A DNA stretch of 64,000 nucleotides from Diphasiastrum complanatum. Taxonomy: Eukaryota; Streptophyta; Lycopodiopsida; Lycopodiales; Lycopodiaceae. The notes beneath the pieces were generated by a model that ran no database searches, had not been told where the DNA came from, and saw only the letters and a list, made by a program, of their open reading frames with translations. Where the stretch lies: NCBI GenBank assembly GCA_029204225.1, contig CM055099.1:45155489-45219488 (forward strand). Reading direction: 5' to 3'. Both the position numbers and the translations under genes were made by a program. Shown here one piece after another: positions 34,503 through 45,268 of this stretch (the stretch's first letter is position 1; each line of letters opens with the position of its first letter).

Positions 34503-35661
34503 GGTTGGCTTCTATTTACAGTAAGTATTCCATTTTTGGTGATATTTGGATGTTTGATCAAGTTCTAGCATGATTTTGCATTGCTTTGTTGATCAAATCT
34601 TACTAACCTTTGTTTTGTGAGTTGAACTTGTGGATCAAAAGCATATTTCAGGTCTATTGAAGATCAGAGGCTGAAAAGAAACTATTTTGGATCAGATCAT
34701 AACACCTAATCATTTGTGATTGTGAGGCTTGTGCATATTCAATACTAACAATGTTCTTTTCAATCCTATTGTTGACAATCTCCATTCTTGGATGAACACT
34801 CTCCTTAAGTGGATGAAACTTCTCCTTAAGTGGATGACAAATGCTCTTTTGAGTGAGTTGTAATTCTCCTAAAGGCTGAGCAAAGCTCCCATTTGGATGA
34901 AAGATCCCCTTTTTTGGGTGAACATATTGTAAGCTCCATTGTGAAGAGCATATTGTAAAGATTGTCATCAATTTTGGCATAAATTTTGGTGTACTTTGTT
35001 GAGCATGTAAGTAACTCTCCTTATGTAATTTGATTGGAGCATTTGCTGGAAGGTGTTAACCATTATGCAAGTGTGTTTTCAGGTTCTTAACAGGTTGAGG
35101 AACATTCTCATGTGAAGTGATCTTAGATCTACATCTAAACACCAAGATTTGACAAGATAGTGAAGCTAGTCTTGTGATTCACTAAGTGTGCTCATTCATT
35201 CACCTCTAAATCTTGTATTTATCACTTGCTGGAGTTTATAAACTTTTAGAAGTGTGGTTTACATGTGGTTTTACAGGTTGAATCAATATCTTAGTGTGTT
35301 AATCATATGTTGATCAAGTTTGTTCATTACTAGGTAATCTTGGCATCCTAGTTTTGGGTATTTTCTAAGAATGCAAGTAACTCTTCACACCATAACTTGA
35401 TTTGGTCACTTGCTGGAAAGTTTGAGAGCTTAATCAAGAGTGTGTTCAGGTTGGTTTGATTTTGTAATCCATTCTTAGTGTGTGCAAAGTGTTGCATGTG
35501 TTTCAATCTTCCTTTCTATGCTTGGAAACCATCTAGGTTCAAGATAGAAGTGTTTTAGGGTCCTAAATCTTCATAGATCTCTTTATCTATCATTTGTTGA
35601 GAGAAAAGTGAGTGCTAAGTGCTTTAGGACAGAACCTAAAAGTTGAAGAAACATTAGAATC
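34503..35661 (+). other. Untranslated leader of element A
   Basis: About 1.16 kb between PBS and gag start, with no long frame on the + strand. It would hold packaging and dimerisation signals, none of which I can identify. It has several CTTGCTGG...-type repeated phrases and short upstream ATGs. Confidence 0.7.
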
Positions 35662-38600
35662 ATGGCTTCCAATGGTGGGATCATGCTAGAGTCTAGTGAA
35701 AGGTTGAGTTCATCAAACTACTCTACTTGGAAAGTGAGGATGGAGTCCTTACTTGAGTTGAATGAACTCATGGACATAGTTGCAGAAATTGAAGAGAGAC
35801 CTCTCACACTTCAAGAGCAACAAAGGTTTGATAAGAAGGCCAAAAGGGCTCTTCATATCATTAAAATGAATGTTACAAATGAACTTCTCAAGGAAGTTGG
35901 AAAGTGTCAAAGTGCAAGTGAGGCATGGAATGCCTTAAAGAAGCTCTTTGAATCAAAGTCCACATCTAGGGTATTGACCCTAAGGAGACAAATATTTTCT
36001 AGTAGGCAAAGAGAGGGTGAAAGTGCTCATGCATTTATCTTGAGAGTTAAGTCCCTAAGTGATGATTTAGCATGCATTGATGAGAACATAAAAGATGGTG
36101 AAATAGTCCAAGTTATGTTGAATGGTTTGTTAAATGAACATGCTAACCTTGTGCAAAGTTTTGCCATTCAAAGAGTCTTGCCAAGTGTGGTTGACTTGCA
36201 AGAAATCTTATTGGCTGAAGAACATAGGTTGCAATCAAAGCTTGATGGTGCATCCTTGCAAGGTGGAGGTGAAGAGGCTTTCTTCACAAAAGGCAAATTC
36301 AAGGGCAAAGGTAAAGGCAAAGGAAAATGGTCCAAAGGTGGTAACTTTGATCATGATGATCACTCTTCCTCTTCCTCTTCTACTAAGAACAATAAGTCAA
36401 AGTTCAAGTGCTTTTATTGTGGGATAAAAGGTCATTTTGCAAATGAATGTTATAAGAAGAAAAGAGAGCAAGGAGAGAGGCAAGGAAATCTTACAATAGA
36501 TGAGGAAGAACATAACACATGTGAATCACTTGTTATGACTTCAAGTTTGTTAGCCAACATAGATGATAATGATCCTTGGTGGATTGATAGTGGAGCCTCA
36601 TCTCACATGACAAGACATAAGGAATACTTTACATCCTTATTGTCTTATGAGGGAGAAGGTAACATCATCTACACTGCAAATGATGGTCAATGTGACATCA
36701 AAGGCATAGGCACTATTCCTATTTCCCTTTCAACAAATAGGAAAGCAAATCTTGAAAATGTCTTGTACATTCCTTCAATCACTAAGAATTTGCTTAGTGT
36801 AAGTCAAATGATTGACAAAGGACTTGATGTGGAGTTCATTGGAGATGCATGTTTGATAAGTAAATGTGGATCCTTGATTGCTCAAGGTAGGAGGCATGGT
36901 AAACTTTTCAAGCTTGATGCATGTGTGATCTCTAATCATGAAGGATGTATGGCTAGGGAGCAATTGACAAACCAAGAAGTTTGGCACAAGAGGTTGGGCC
37001 ATCCCAACTTCAAATCTTTGGAGGTAATGGCAAAGAAAGAGCTTGTTCTTGGTCTCCCTAAAAGTCTTGTTGCAAACAATAGTGTTTGTGAACATTGTGC
37101 CTTGTCCAAATCTCATAGACTTGCTTATTCTAGATCTACTTCTAGATCTAAAGAAGCTTTTCAACTTGTGCATTCTGATATTCATTCTTCTAGTACAACT
37201 AGCAATGGTGGGGCAAAGATGTATGCAACTTTCATTGATGACTTTAGTAGGTATACTTGGATCTATCTTCTTAAAAGTAAGGATGAAGTGTTTGCTGCAT
37301 TTGTCAAGTTCAAGAATGAAATGGAAAACCAATTCAATACAAAGATCAAATGCTTAAGATCTGATAATGGAGGGGAATACACCTCAAATAGGTTCAAAGA
37401 CTTTTGTATAGCACATGGGATTAAGAGGGAGATGTCTAGTCCTAGGACTCCACAACAGAATGGAGTGGCCGAGAGGAAGAATAGAACCCTTTGTGAATGT
37501 GCCAAGGCAATGAGACTACATGCTAATCTTGCTAAGTCTTTTTGGGAGGAAGCTTTAGCATGTGCTAACTATCTATGTAATAGATGGACAAGTGCTTCCT
37601 TGGATGGTAAAACTCCTCATGAGGTTCTTTATGGTAGAAGGCCGAGTGTCAAGCATTGTAGGATCTTTGGATGTACATGTTTTGTCAATATCACACTTGA
37701 TGATAGAACTAAAGAAGATCCTTCATCAAAGAAGGGTGTGTTTGTTGGCTATAGTGAAGTAAGCAAGGCTTACAAAGTGTACATTCCTTCTACAAAGAAA
37801 GTTGTCATAAGTAGGGATGTCATCTTTCATGAAGAGAATGTTTCCAATGTTGTTGATGTTGATGTTGATGTGCCTACTAATCATCATGATGTGCAAGATG
37901 TCTTGGATGAAGATGGAGATGCCACTCCAAAGCAAACTTCAAGGAAGACTCAAAGGCAAAGGGCTAAGCCATCAAGGCTAACCTATGATGAAAAAGGAAA
38001 GCAAGTGGTGGACAACTCTAACTTTGCTTTTCTTACCTCTTTTGATGAACCAACTTGTGTAGGTGAAGCAATTCAAAAGAAGGAATGGATCCAAGCCATG
38101 GATCATGAGCATCAAGCACTCATCAAAAGCAACACATGGAGGTTGGTAAAGCTTCCAAAGGACAAGAAGGCAATTGGTTGTAAGTGGATCTTCAAGATCA
38201 AGACAAATCAAGATGGATCAATCAACAAGTACAAGGCAAGGTTGGTGGCAAAGGGGTATGCTCAAGAATATGGTATTGACTATGATGAGACCTTTGCACC
38301 CGTGGCAAAGATGGTAACTATTCGAATCCTAATCTCTCTTGCAACTCTTTATGACTGGGATATGTGGCAAATGGATGTTACTAATGCCTTCTTGAATGGT
38401 GATCTTGAAGAAGATATTTACATGGAGCAACCCGAGGGCTATGTTTCACATGATGAGCCTAATCATGTGTGCTATCTCCAAAAGAGTTTGTATGGGCTAA
38501 AGCAAGCACCAAGGAGTTGGTATGCTAAGCTCAATTCCTTCTTACTTTCTCAAAACTTTGTTATGAGTGAGTATGATCATTCTCTCTACTTTAGATTGAA

Positions 38601-39615
38601 TGAAAATGATATCACTTTACTTTTGATCTATGTTGATGACATTATCTTAAGTGGTGGTAACAATCTAGATATAGATGAAATCAAGATGGCACTCAAAAGA
38701 GAGTTTGAAATTCAAGATCTTGGTAAACTTCATTATATCTTAGGAATAGAGATTATTAGAACTTCTAAATCTACATTCATATGTCAAGAAAAGTATGTTA
38801 ACTCTATTCTAAAAAGGTTTCATATGGAAGATTGTAAAGTTGTTTCTACTCCTATGGAATCAAATGTAAAGCTAACTACAAGAAGTAATGAAAGATCCTT
38901 CAAGGACATTACTCTCTATAGAAAGCTAATAGGATCTCTTATATGGTTAACCATCACAAGACCTGATCTAAGCTTTGTGGTTGGTAAACTAAGTCAATTT
39001 ATGCAAGATCCTAGTGAGGCTCATTGGAAGCTAGGAAAGAGAGTACTTAGATACATCTCGGGATCTAGAGATTTTGGCATCTTGTATGGAGGTACTACAC
39101 CTAACCTTTGTGGATTTTCAGATTCAGATTTTGCAGGTGATCAAATGGATAGGAAGTCAACAAGTGCCTTTGCAATCTATCTTGGAGATGGAGTGGTCTC
39201 ATGGCTATCAAAGAAGCAACCAACTATCTCTCTATCTTCCACCGAAGCCGAGTACAAGGCATTAACAACATGCACCAAGGAGATTCTTTGGATCAAGAGG
39301 ATGTTATTGGATCTTCACTTGCTGGAACCAGAGAAGACTCCAATCATACTTTGTGATAACCTTTCAGCCCAAAGCTTGGCAAGCAATCCTGTTTTTCATG
39401 CAAGGAGCAAGCACATTGAGATTGCTCACCATTTTGTGAGAGATCAAGTCATTGCCAAAGAGGTGGAGCTTCAACATGTCTCTTCAAAGGAGTGTGTGGC
39501 TGATATCTTCACCAAACCATTGGGAAAGGACCTATATTTAATGCATAGATCTAATCTTGGAATGTGCTCAAAGACTATGTTGAAACTAGCATCCAATGTT
39601 GAAGAGGGAGTGTGA
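35662..39615 (+). CDS. Intact copia gag-pol polyprotein (1317 residues)
   Basis: The ATG opens MASNGGIMLESSERLSSSNY, the usual gag N-terminus of this group. Gag forms the particle; its zinc knuckle is C250-x2-C253-x4-H258-x4-C263. The protease active site DSGAS has its Asp at 309. The integrase finger is H442-x4-H447-x28-C476-x2-C479 and its core is D506, D568 and E604, exactly DD35E. RT carries LYGLKQAPRSW and YVDD at 990-993. RNase H shows DSDFAGD from 1154, E1195/E1197 in STEAEYKAL, and D1232. All catalytic residues I can check are present and no stop or frameshift occurs, so it is likely active or only recently inactive. One change from A' is Glu for Gly at WEEALA. The stop codon lies inside the 3' LTR. 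Gag and pol share one frame, as in other plant copia elements. Confidence 0.97.
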   Translation: MASNGGIMLESSERLSSSNYSTWKVRMESLLELNELMDIVAEIEERPLTLQEQQRFDKKAKRALHIIKMNVTNELLKEVGKCQSASEAWNALKKLFESKSTSRVLTLRRQIFSSRQREGESAHAFILRVKSLSDDLACIDENIKDGEIVQVMLNGLLNEHANLVQSFAIQRVLPSVVDLQEILLAEEHRLQSKLDGASLQGGGEEAFFTKGKFKGKGKGKGKWSKGGNFDHDDHSSSSSSTKNNKSKFKCFYCGIKGHFANECYKKKREQGERQGNLTIDEEEHNTCESLVMTSSLLANIDDNDPWWIDSGASSHMTRHKEYFTSLLSYEGEGNIIYTANDGQCDIKGIGTIPISLSTNRKANLENVLYIPSITKNLLSVSQMIDKGLDVEFIGDACLISKCGSLIAQGRRHGKLFKLDACVISNHEGCMAREQLTNQEVWHKRLGHPNFKSLEVMAKKELVLGLPKSLVANNSVCEHCALSKSHRLAYSRSTSRSKEAFQLVHSDIHSSSTTSNGGAKMYATFIDDFSRYTWIYLLKSKDEVFAAFVKFKNEMENQFNTKIKCLRSDNGGEYTSNRFKDFCIAHGIKREMSSPRTPQQNGVAERKNRTLCECAKAMRLHANLAKSFWEEALACANYLCNRWTSASLDGKTPHEVLYGRRPSVKHCRIFGCTCFVNITLDDRTKEDPSSKKGVFVGYSEVSKAYKVYIPSTKKVVISRDVIFHEENVSNVVDVDVDVPTNHHDVQDVLDEDGDATPKQTSRKTQRQRAKPSRLTYDEKGKQVVDNSNFAFLTSFDEPTCVGEAIQKKEWIQAMDHEHQALIKSNTWRLVKLPKDKKAIGCKWIFKIKTNQDGSINKYKARLVAKGYAQEYGIDYDETFAPVAKMVTIRILISLATLYDWDMWQMDVTNAFLNGDLEEDIYMEQPEGYVSHDEPNHVCYLQKSLYGLKQAPRSWYAKLNSFLLSQNFVMSEYDHSLYFRLNENDITLLLIYVDDIILSGGNNLDIDEIKMALKREFEIQDLGKLHYILGIEIIRTSKSTFICQEKYVNSILKRFHMEDCKVVSTPMESNVKLTTRSNERSFKDITLYRKLIGSLIWLTITRPDLSFVVGKLSQFMQDPSEAHWKLGKRVLRYISGSRDFGILYGGTTPNLCGFSDSDFAGDQMDRKSTSAFAIYLGDGVVSWLSKKQPTISLSSTEAEYKALTTCTKEILWIKRMLLDLHLLEPEKTPIILCDNLSAQSLASNPVFHARSKHIEIAHHFVRDQVIAKEVELQHVSSKECVADIFTKPLGKDLYLMHRSNLGMCSKTMLKLASNVEEGV
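39601..39610 (+). promoter_or_regulatory. Polypurine tract of element A
   Basis: GAAGAGGGAG directly before the 3' LTR, inside the last gag-pol codons. It would prime plus-strand synthesis. Confidence 0.85.
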
Positions 39616-40265
39616 AAATTGTCAACATTTGCTAGCTAGTTTGAGGCCTAAATTGGCTAAAATTGTAAATAGTTTTGGTTCTGGAGTTTCACACGTGTGA
39701 ACCAGGCCACAATGTTTTTATTTACTGTATTTTTTCAGTATGATGAAGTGTCAAACTTCATACCCTTCAAAATGAGACCATTTTGATGTATTTTGGTCAT
39801 ATAAGCCATTTTTAGCTATTTTTCCTATATAGGGAATATCTAGGGTCAAGTACCTTCTAGAGAGAGGAGAGAGAGTCATCTTCCTCATCCATAAATAGTA
39901 GGGAAGTCGTGGAGAACAGGTTGGAGAAACCTTTTGTATGCTTCATTGAGATCAATAGATCATTGTCATTGTTTCTTCCTCCATTGAGAGCATTGTTGTG
40001 TGTATTGTCTTCAAGCTATTGTGTATGATCTTAGGTGCTTTCCAAAAGTGATAGGCTGATGTATTATGGACTGTATAATGCTATTTTGGGCCGCACTTGA
40101 TGTTTATGGAAGTTTCCATTTGTGATAAATGCTTTTTGATCAAGTTCTTTGCATTCTAGGTAGCATAGAATGTGTTGCCAATTCCTAGCTTATGTAGTTT
40201 GGAGTGCAAGCATTCAAGCCAATGATCTTGGAGTTTAGATCCACTTAGGATCTGTATTTTTCACA
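39611..40265 (+). repeat. 3' LTR of element A (655 bp)
   Basis: It differs from the 5' LTR at two positions. It has TTCACACGTGTGAA at 39688-39701 and is followed by the CTCGG duplication at 40266-40270. Confidence 0.97.
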
Positions 40266-42257
40266 CTCGGATCTCTCCCTCATGGATCTTCTAGGAGTGA
40301 AAATCCGAGGACTTCCATCTTCAAATCTCGACTCCTCCATATGTTGATTGTCTTCAATAACAAAAGGTGATAGATTTTGAGGTTGCTTGATCTTGGCCCC
40401 TCCAAGATTGTACTTTTCTTCTTCATGAAAAACTACATCCCTACTTTCAATTACTTTAGAAGTAGAGAGCATGTAGACTCCATAGGCTTTCTTGTTGGAT
40501 GAATATCCAACCATTACTCCTTTGCTTGCACAAGGATCATCCTTCTTTCTAGTTCCCAAGGGAATATGGACAAAGCATATGCATCCAAATACTCTAAGGT
40601 GATCAACCTTAGGTTTCTTCAAATAGAGTGCTTCATATGGTGACTTTCCTTCAAGTGCAACATGAGGGAGTCGATTGCAAAGATAGTTTGAACAATTGAT
40701 GGCCTCACCCCAAAAGTCTTTTGGCAAGGATGCCTCACTTCCAATGGTTTTGGCACATTCACACAAGGTTCTATTCTTTCTCTCAGCCACCCCATTTTGA
40801 GATGGTGTATATGCACAAGAAAACTCCCTTTTAATGCCTTCAAGCTCACAATAATCATGAAATTTATTGGAAGTGTACTCACCACCTCCATCACTTCTAA
40901 GAATCTTGATTTTGTATGAAAATTGCTTTTCAACTAGAGCTTTGAACTTTAGGAAATAGTCAAACACCATAGACTTTGAAGCTGGAAGATATAACCAAGT
41001 AAATCTTGTGAAATCATCAATGAAAGCTACAAAGCAAGTAGCACCACCCTTGCTCTTTCAAGATGAGAAGTGCACATCCGAGTGTATGAGCTCTAATGGA
41101 TGTGAAGTCTTGATAGATGACTTTGAAAAAGGCTTCTTATGAGACTTAGATATGGCACAAGCCTAGCATGGCCTGAAATTCTTGGAGATAAGATTAGGCA
41201 GGCCAATAGCTTTGGCTTTCTTGACCACGGACACCATAGAACTATAGCTAGGATGCCCCAACCTTCTATGCCATAGTTCCTCCAAAGACATATGAGAAGC
41301 AAAAGCACCATCACAAGAGTTAGCATACTCTTTGGGATCAAGCTTGTAAATTCCATTATATCTAGACCCAAATGCATGGATCTCATCATGCTTCTTGATT
41401 GTACATGTATCAACATTGAAATTCACATCTAGTCCACTATCAAACAATTGCCCAACACTAACAAGATTTTTTGTTAACTTAGGAACAAAAACTACTTTAG
41501 ACAGAGAAAGAACTTTTGATGATGAAAGCTTTAAGGGAATGGTCCCTATGCCTTCAATAGCACACTCATGATCATTTGCTGTGTAGATGGACTTCTTGGC
41601 TCCTTCATAAGGTGTCATGGATGAAAAAGAATGTTTGGAGCTACACATATGTGAGGAAGCTCCATTGTCGATGTACCACGAACCATCCTTCTTGAAAGGT
41701 GATGAAGAAAAACTTGAGACCATAAGAGATACCTCTCCATCACTTGAATGAGCATCTTCCTTCTCTTCATTGGAAATGTTGGCTTGCTTGAATTGACTCT
41801 TCTTCTTGAAGCAATTGGTGGCACAATGCCCGTTCTTGCCACAAAAGAAGCACTTGATGTTTTTCTTCTTCTTCTTGGATGTGAAAGCTTGAGAGGACTC
41901 ATCCTCTTCTCCTTTCTCCTTGGAAATAAGATTGTTCTTGCTTGAAGAGGGTTGGTGTTGATTCTTACTTCTTGTCTTGTGCTTGTCTTTGGTAAAGAGG
42001 GCTTTACCATCAATGTTGAGAGACAGTCTTTCCATTTTCAAGAGTTTATACTCTTGTCTTGATTCTTCATAAATGAGCACACTTTGGAGTGCTTCCAAAC
42101 TTTGTAGCTCCTCCTTAATGGCATAACTCTGAACAAGGTTGTCATATTCCTCCTTTAACCCATTAAGTATGACTTGAACAAGTTCATTTTGGTTGATGGA
42201 GTCTCCTATGCATGACAATTCTCTATGGAGGTCTTTAACTCTCATTTCATAAGCTGA
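40266..42257 (-). pseudogene. B1 gag (partial), protease and integrase part
   Basis: The frame enters in mid-gag (VKDLHRELSCIGDS), because the first 120 or so residues seen in B2 are missing. The zinc knuckle CFFCGKNGHCATNC is present. The protease reads DNGAS instead of DSGAS, which should inactivate it. The integrase finger (LWHRRLGHP, then lost Cys residues near 41163) is followed by a break. The core continues at 40970-40266 with RSDGGGEYTSNKF and NGVAERKNRTL. It stops where element A inserted; RT continues at 33834 on the other side of A. Confidence 0.9.
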
Positions 42258-42467
42258 ATAGATTGATGCCATGTGTCATATGTCTAGAAAACTAGTTTTT
42301 AGCCTTTTTGGCCACTAGAACTTGAATTAAATCATATGTACAACCTATATGATTATGGTACATGACAAGTACATTATTTTCACACGTGGGAACAGTATCC
42401 ACACATGTGTGTTTATCTATATACAAGATTTTTGGCCTCTACCAAGCTTATTTTTGCATTTTTCACA
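42258..42467 (-). repeat. Fragment of an element D LTR, inverted relative to 57619
   Basis: Read on the minus strand from 42467 it starts TGTGAAAAATGCAAAAATAA and follows the first 205 or so bases of the D LTR at 57619-57825 with moderate divergence. It ends abruptly against B1 gag. It shows the end of a D element that inserted into, or recombined with, B1. Confidence 0.8.
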
Positions 42468-43093
42468 ACCATCCCATACAAGTGACCCTACTGCTTGGTT
42501 TAATTCGACGAATTGCCCAGATGGTGTCATGAATATTGGTTTCCTTGACAACACTAGATGCTGCTCTATCAACTATCAAATTTTAGAGTAAAGGACTGAA
42601 TTCGATCTACAAATGATCACCTATATCAAGACTAGCTTCCAAATCTAGCTTCTACTTGACAATCTTTGTGTTTCCAAGCAAGAACAATAAAAAGTGATGA
42701 CCCACGGCTTCACACATGTGAAGTATAGCTACTGTACAGCCTGATAACAGAGAAATAGTTTACTAATAATTTTCTTAGCATACATTCACAAAGAAAGTGC
42801 TTAAGAGAGTGTAAACGCCAAGATTGCTTCACAAACCAATGTTTCTCATCATTGGCTCAATAATGGATCCATCATGGATCAAGGACAAAATCATCATAAT
42901 CTCTCTCTAAGCTGCATCTAGCACGTGTGGGACAGCTCATTGTACTCATCCACATCCACTTTGGATAAGATCTATCAAGTTTGCCACATCATCCATTGGT
43001 GGTTTGTGTTGACCTTCTAGATTCCTACAATCTAGGACCCAATTCCTATAATTTAGGAGATGTCATATTAGACTCAAATGAAAGCTAATCAAA
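42468..43093. other. Mixed, unassigned sequence with LTR-like character
   Basis: There is no gene. The 16-bp palindrome CTTCACACATGTGAAG lies at 42708-42723 and CACGTGTGGGACAGC near 42920, as in LTRs here. It may be decayed LTR sequence. Confidence 0.4.
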
Positions 43094-43282
43094 ATGAATC
43101 TTAATATTACAAGTGTCATTTTACACGTGTGCACATGCAAATTCTCACAGGCGATTTTCTTTTGTGATAATCAGAGTGCTATTGCCTTATCGGCCAACTC
43201 TAGATTTCACTCTAGGAGTAAGCACATTGAAATCAGATATCACTACATCAAGGGCAAGGTTCTCAACAAGGATTCAGATTAA
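43094..43282 (+). pseudogene. copia RNase H fragment, plus strand
   Basis: The frame encodes FFCDNQSAIALSANSRFHSR followed by SKHIEIRYHYIKGKV. This is the RNase H Asp-Asn-Gln region and its following His-rich segment, from a copia lineage different from A and B (whose text reads CDNLSAQ or CDNISAQ). It has no RT upstream and is a scrap inside the former B1 leader. Confidence 0.85.
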
Positions 43283-43929
43283 CATCTTAATAATTATGCT
43301 GCATATTTACTCACATTCACATGCAAATTCTGACAGGCGATGAAAAGACGAAAAGCAAAGACTGACGTCACACCCTCTTCACGCTCATGCAACTGCGCTA
43401 ACAAACTGGACGACGACTGCAGCCACCCACGATCTTCTACAAACAACACATCCACCCTGTACTTTCTTCATCTACACACATGTAACATTATGTATATATT
43501 AAATACCATTTGCGTATTCATTAAGAGGTTAGTAAGTGAGAGAGAACGAAGAAGAGAAGCTTATCAGAGATAGACAAAAAATAGATGCTCTGTGCATTGA
43601 TTCTTTAATTGGTCAGCAATAAGATTTCATTCATTTATAGTTTGAATAAGCTTCGTAGGGCATGCAGTTTCGTCTGCTACTGTCTTGTGCTCTACCGCAT
43701 TATTGACATGTATATGTGATATACTTAATCTGATACAGTTCTTTGTTCTGCATTCAGATTTGTGTTAATATTGCTATGCTTATTATTCATTCTGTCTGAT
43801 CCTTCTAGTTGCTCTTTCTGGTAATAGACAACTAACATTTAGTCTTGTATTTCGCGAATGTTTCGCGACTAATTATCAGTCGAGTAGTGTCTAGCTCTTC
43901 GCGAATCATTCACGACACATAATTTGTCT
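43283..43929. other. Unassigned sequence between the RNase H scrap and B1 leader
   Basis: It could be the 3' LTR of the RNase H fragment's element: a TATA-like stretch GTATATATTAAATA lies near 43492, and TTCGCGAATGTTTCGCG-type repeats near 43852-43900. No boundary is certain. Confidence 0.35.
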
Positions 43930-44517
43930 AGCTCTCTAAAACAAGATTTGAATCATCAAAAAAGATGAAGTATGGCAAAAGTTATGGTTCTCTGAATTTC
44001 ACACGTGTGAAATACTCCAAAAATGTCAAATTGACTCAAATACAATCTATTTGTATGAAACAATTGCCTAGAACCTATAAATTTTGTCTAAATCACATAT
44101 AGATGATATTGGTCAACTTTTGGATGATTTTTGTGATCATTCAAGCAATAAATGACATGTACTCAGGATTTGCCACAGGTCTAGGCGCCCTACCTACGAC
44201 TCTTCAAAAGCTTATAACTTTTGATTGGCTTATCTTGCATCAAATTCTACACATTTTTAGCTTTCTAGTGGGCTAATTTGCATGAAATTTGGATTTGAGG
44301 TGAGAGAGAACCACCAAACTGAAAATGGGTGGATTTCACACGTGCCAGCACCTGAAATTCCGTACAGTACCTGATCTGGACCATTCAAAGTGGTTTGAAG
44401 CTCTAAATCACCAGAAAACTGCAAACTAGCTAGAAAGTAGAATCTAGACAATTCCTAGCTTGAAATCTGATCAAATTTGCAAACTTTTTGATTAGATTTG
44501 CTTGTAAATCTTAGGTA
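43930..44517 (-). other. Leader of B1
   Basis: Non-coding sequence that follows the PBS on the minus strand. It includes the perfect 18-bp palindrome ATTTCACACGTGTGAAAT at 43996-44013 and a half-site TTCACACGTGCC near 44335. Confidence 0.6.
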
Positions 44518-44530
44518 GGCTCTGATACCA
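44518..44530 (-). promoter_or_regulatory. Primer-binding site of B1
   Basis: GGCTCTGATACCA, complement of TGGTATCAGAGCC, abutting the LTR at 44531. Confidence 0.93.
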
Positions 44531-45141
44531 TGTTGAATTCACACGTGTGGGATGCCCTACACATGTACTTTTGAACTCCTAAGCCCAATAATACCATAAA
44601 GATTAGACTATCATTGATTAACAATAGGAAAGCTGATCATACAAGAAATATTATTGTGTTACAAGCAAGATCTGTCAACAAAACATGAAACTAAGCACAA
44701 TAAATGTCTCAACTCGACTAGAGAGAGAAAATGAAAGTACAAACTCGAGTAGAGAGAGAGGGCACAAAGAGCTTGTCTCCAAATTTGCATTACACACAAA
44801 TTTCATCATTTTTTCAATGAGAATACATCACATATATATAGATCCATGGACTCTCCTCCTACTTTGAGTTGAACTGGAGTTGTGAATCCACCTCTCAAGC
44901 TATCTAGACTTATTCAAGCCACCTCAATATGTTTAATTGTGCTTCCTAGTCTTTTCATGCATTAAATGTGGCATGCAAAGTACAAATGGCAATTCCTATG
45001 GTAGTCGAGTTTCTACTTCTACCTACCTTGAATATTTTATTCTAAGATGGGTCTTTACTAAGTCAAAAGAGCTCAATTCATCTTTGGCATTTTTAGGACC
45101 TCTACTTTCAACATTAGATAGATTTTTCCAATATTTTGACA
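44531..45141 (-). repeat. LTR of B1 (611 bp), shared between two tandem B copies
   Basis: TGTTGAATTC...TTTTGACA on the + strand. It has the PBS on one side and, on the other, the purine-tract complement CTCCTCCTAAAA (45142-45153) plus the end of a B RNase H (45154-45268). It has TTCACACGTGTGG at 44538-44550 and a TATATATA box near 44834. Confidence 0.9.
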
Positions 45142-45268
45142 CTCCTCCTAAAAATCTATCTAATGTGGATCAAGCATTAATCTTGAGATAAGACCAAGAT
45201 TAGATCTATGCTTTGAGAAGGCACTTTTGCAAAGTGGCTTTGTGAGAAGATCAACAATACATGAAGAT
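45142..45268 (-). pseudogene. Tail of a second B copy (purine tract and RNase H end)
   Basis: This matches 32194-32320 of B1 and ends abruptly at 45268, where element F gag resumes. It is the only remainder of an upstream tandem copy. Confidence 0.85.

Larger units (their letters stand above)
33835..40265 (+). mobile_element. Complete, young Ty1/copia element A
   Basis: It has two 655-bp LTRs with only two differences, a PBS at 34490, a leader of about 1.2 kb, one uninterrupted 1317-codon gag-pol frame, a purine tract at the 3' LTR and a perfect 5-bp target duplication. This is the full set needed for autonomous transposition. It inserted into the pol gene of B1 in the opposite orientation. 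The near-identity of its LTRs and of A' points to very recent activity. Confidence 0.98.
30897..45268 (-). mobile_element. Copia element B1, nested and heavily rearranged
   Basis: On the minus strand B1 has its 5' LTR at 44531-45141, PBS complement at 44518-44530, partial gag to integrase at 40266-42257, RT and RNase H at 32212-33834, and 3' LTR at 30897-32193. Element A splits the pol region and a solo LTR splits the 3' LTR. The leader and gag start are replaced by unrelated scraps (42258-43930). To the right of the 5' LTR, 45142-45268 is a polypurine tract and RNase H tail of another B copy. The LTR at 44531 therefore joined two tandem B copies, of which only the tail of the second survives. 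B1 lies inside element F. Confidence 0.85.

Noticed and set aside
36775-37332. 185-codon minus-strand frame inside element A, repeated in part at 383-625 in A'
   Set aside because: It is antisense to intact gag-pol coding sequence and its text has no domain; a shadow frame.
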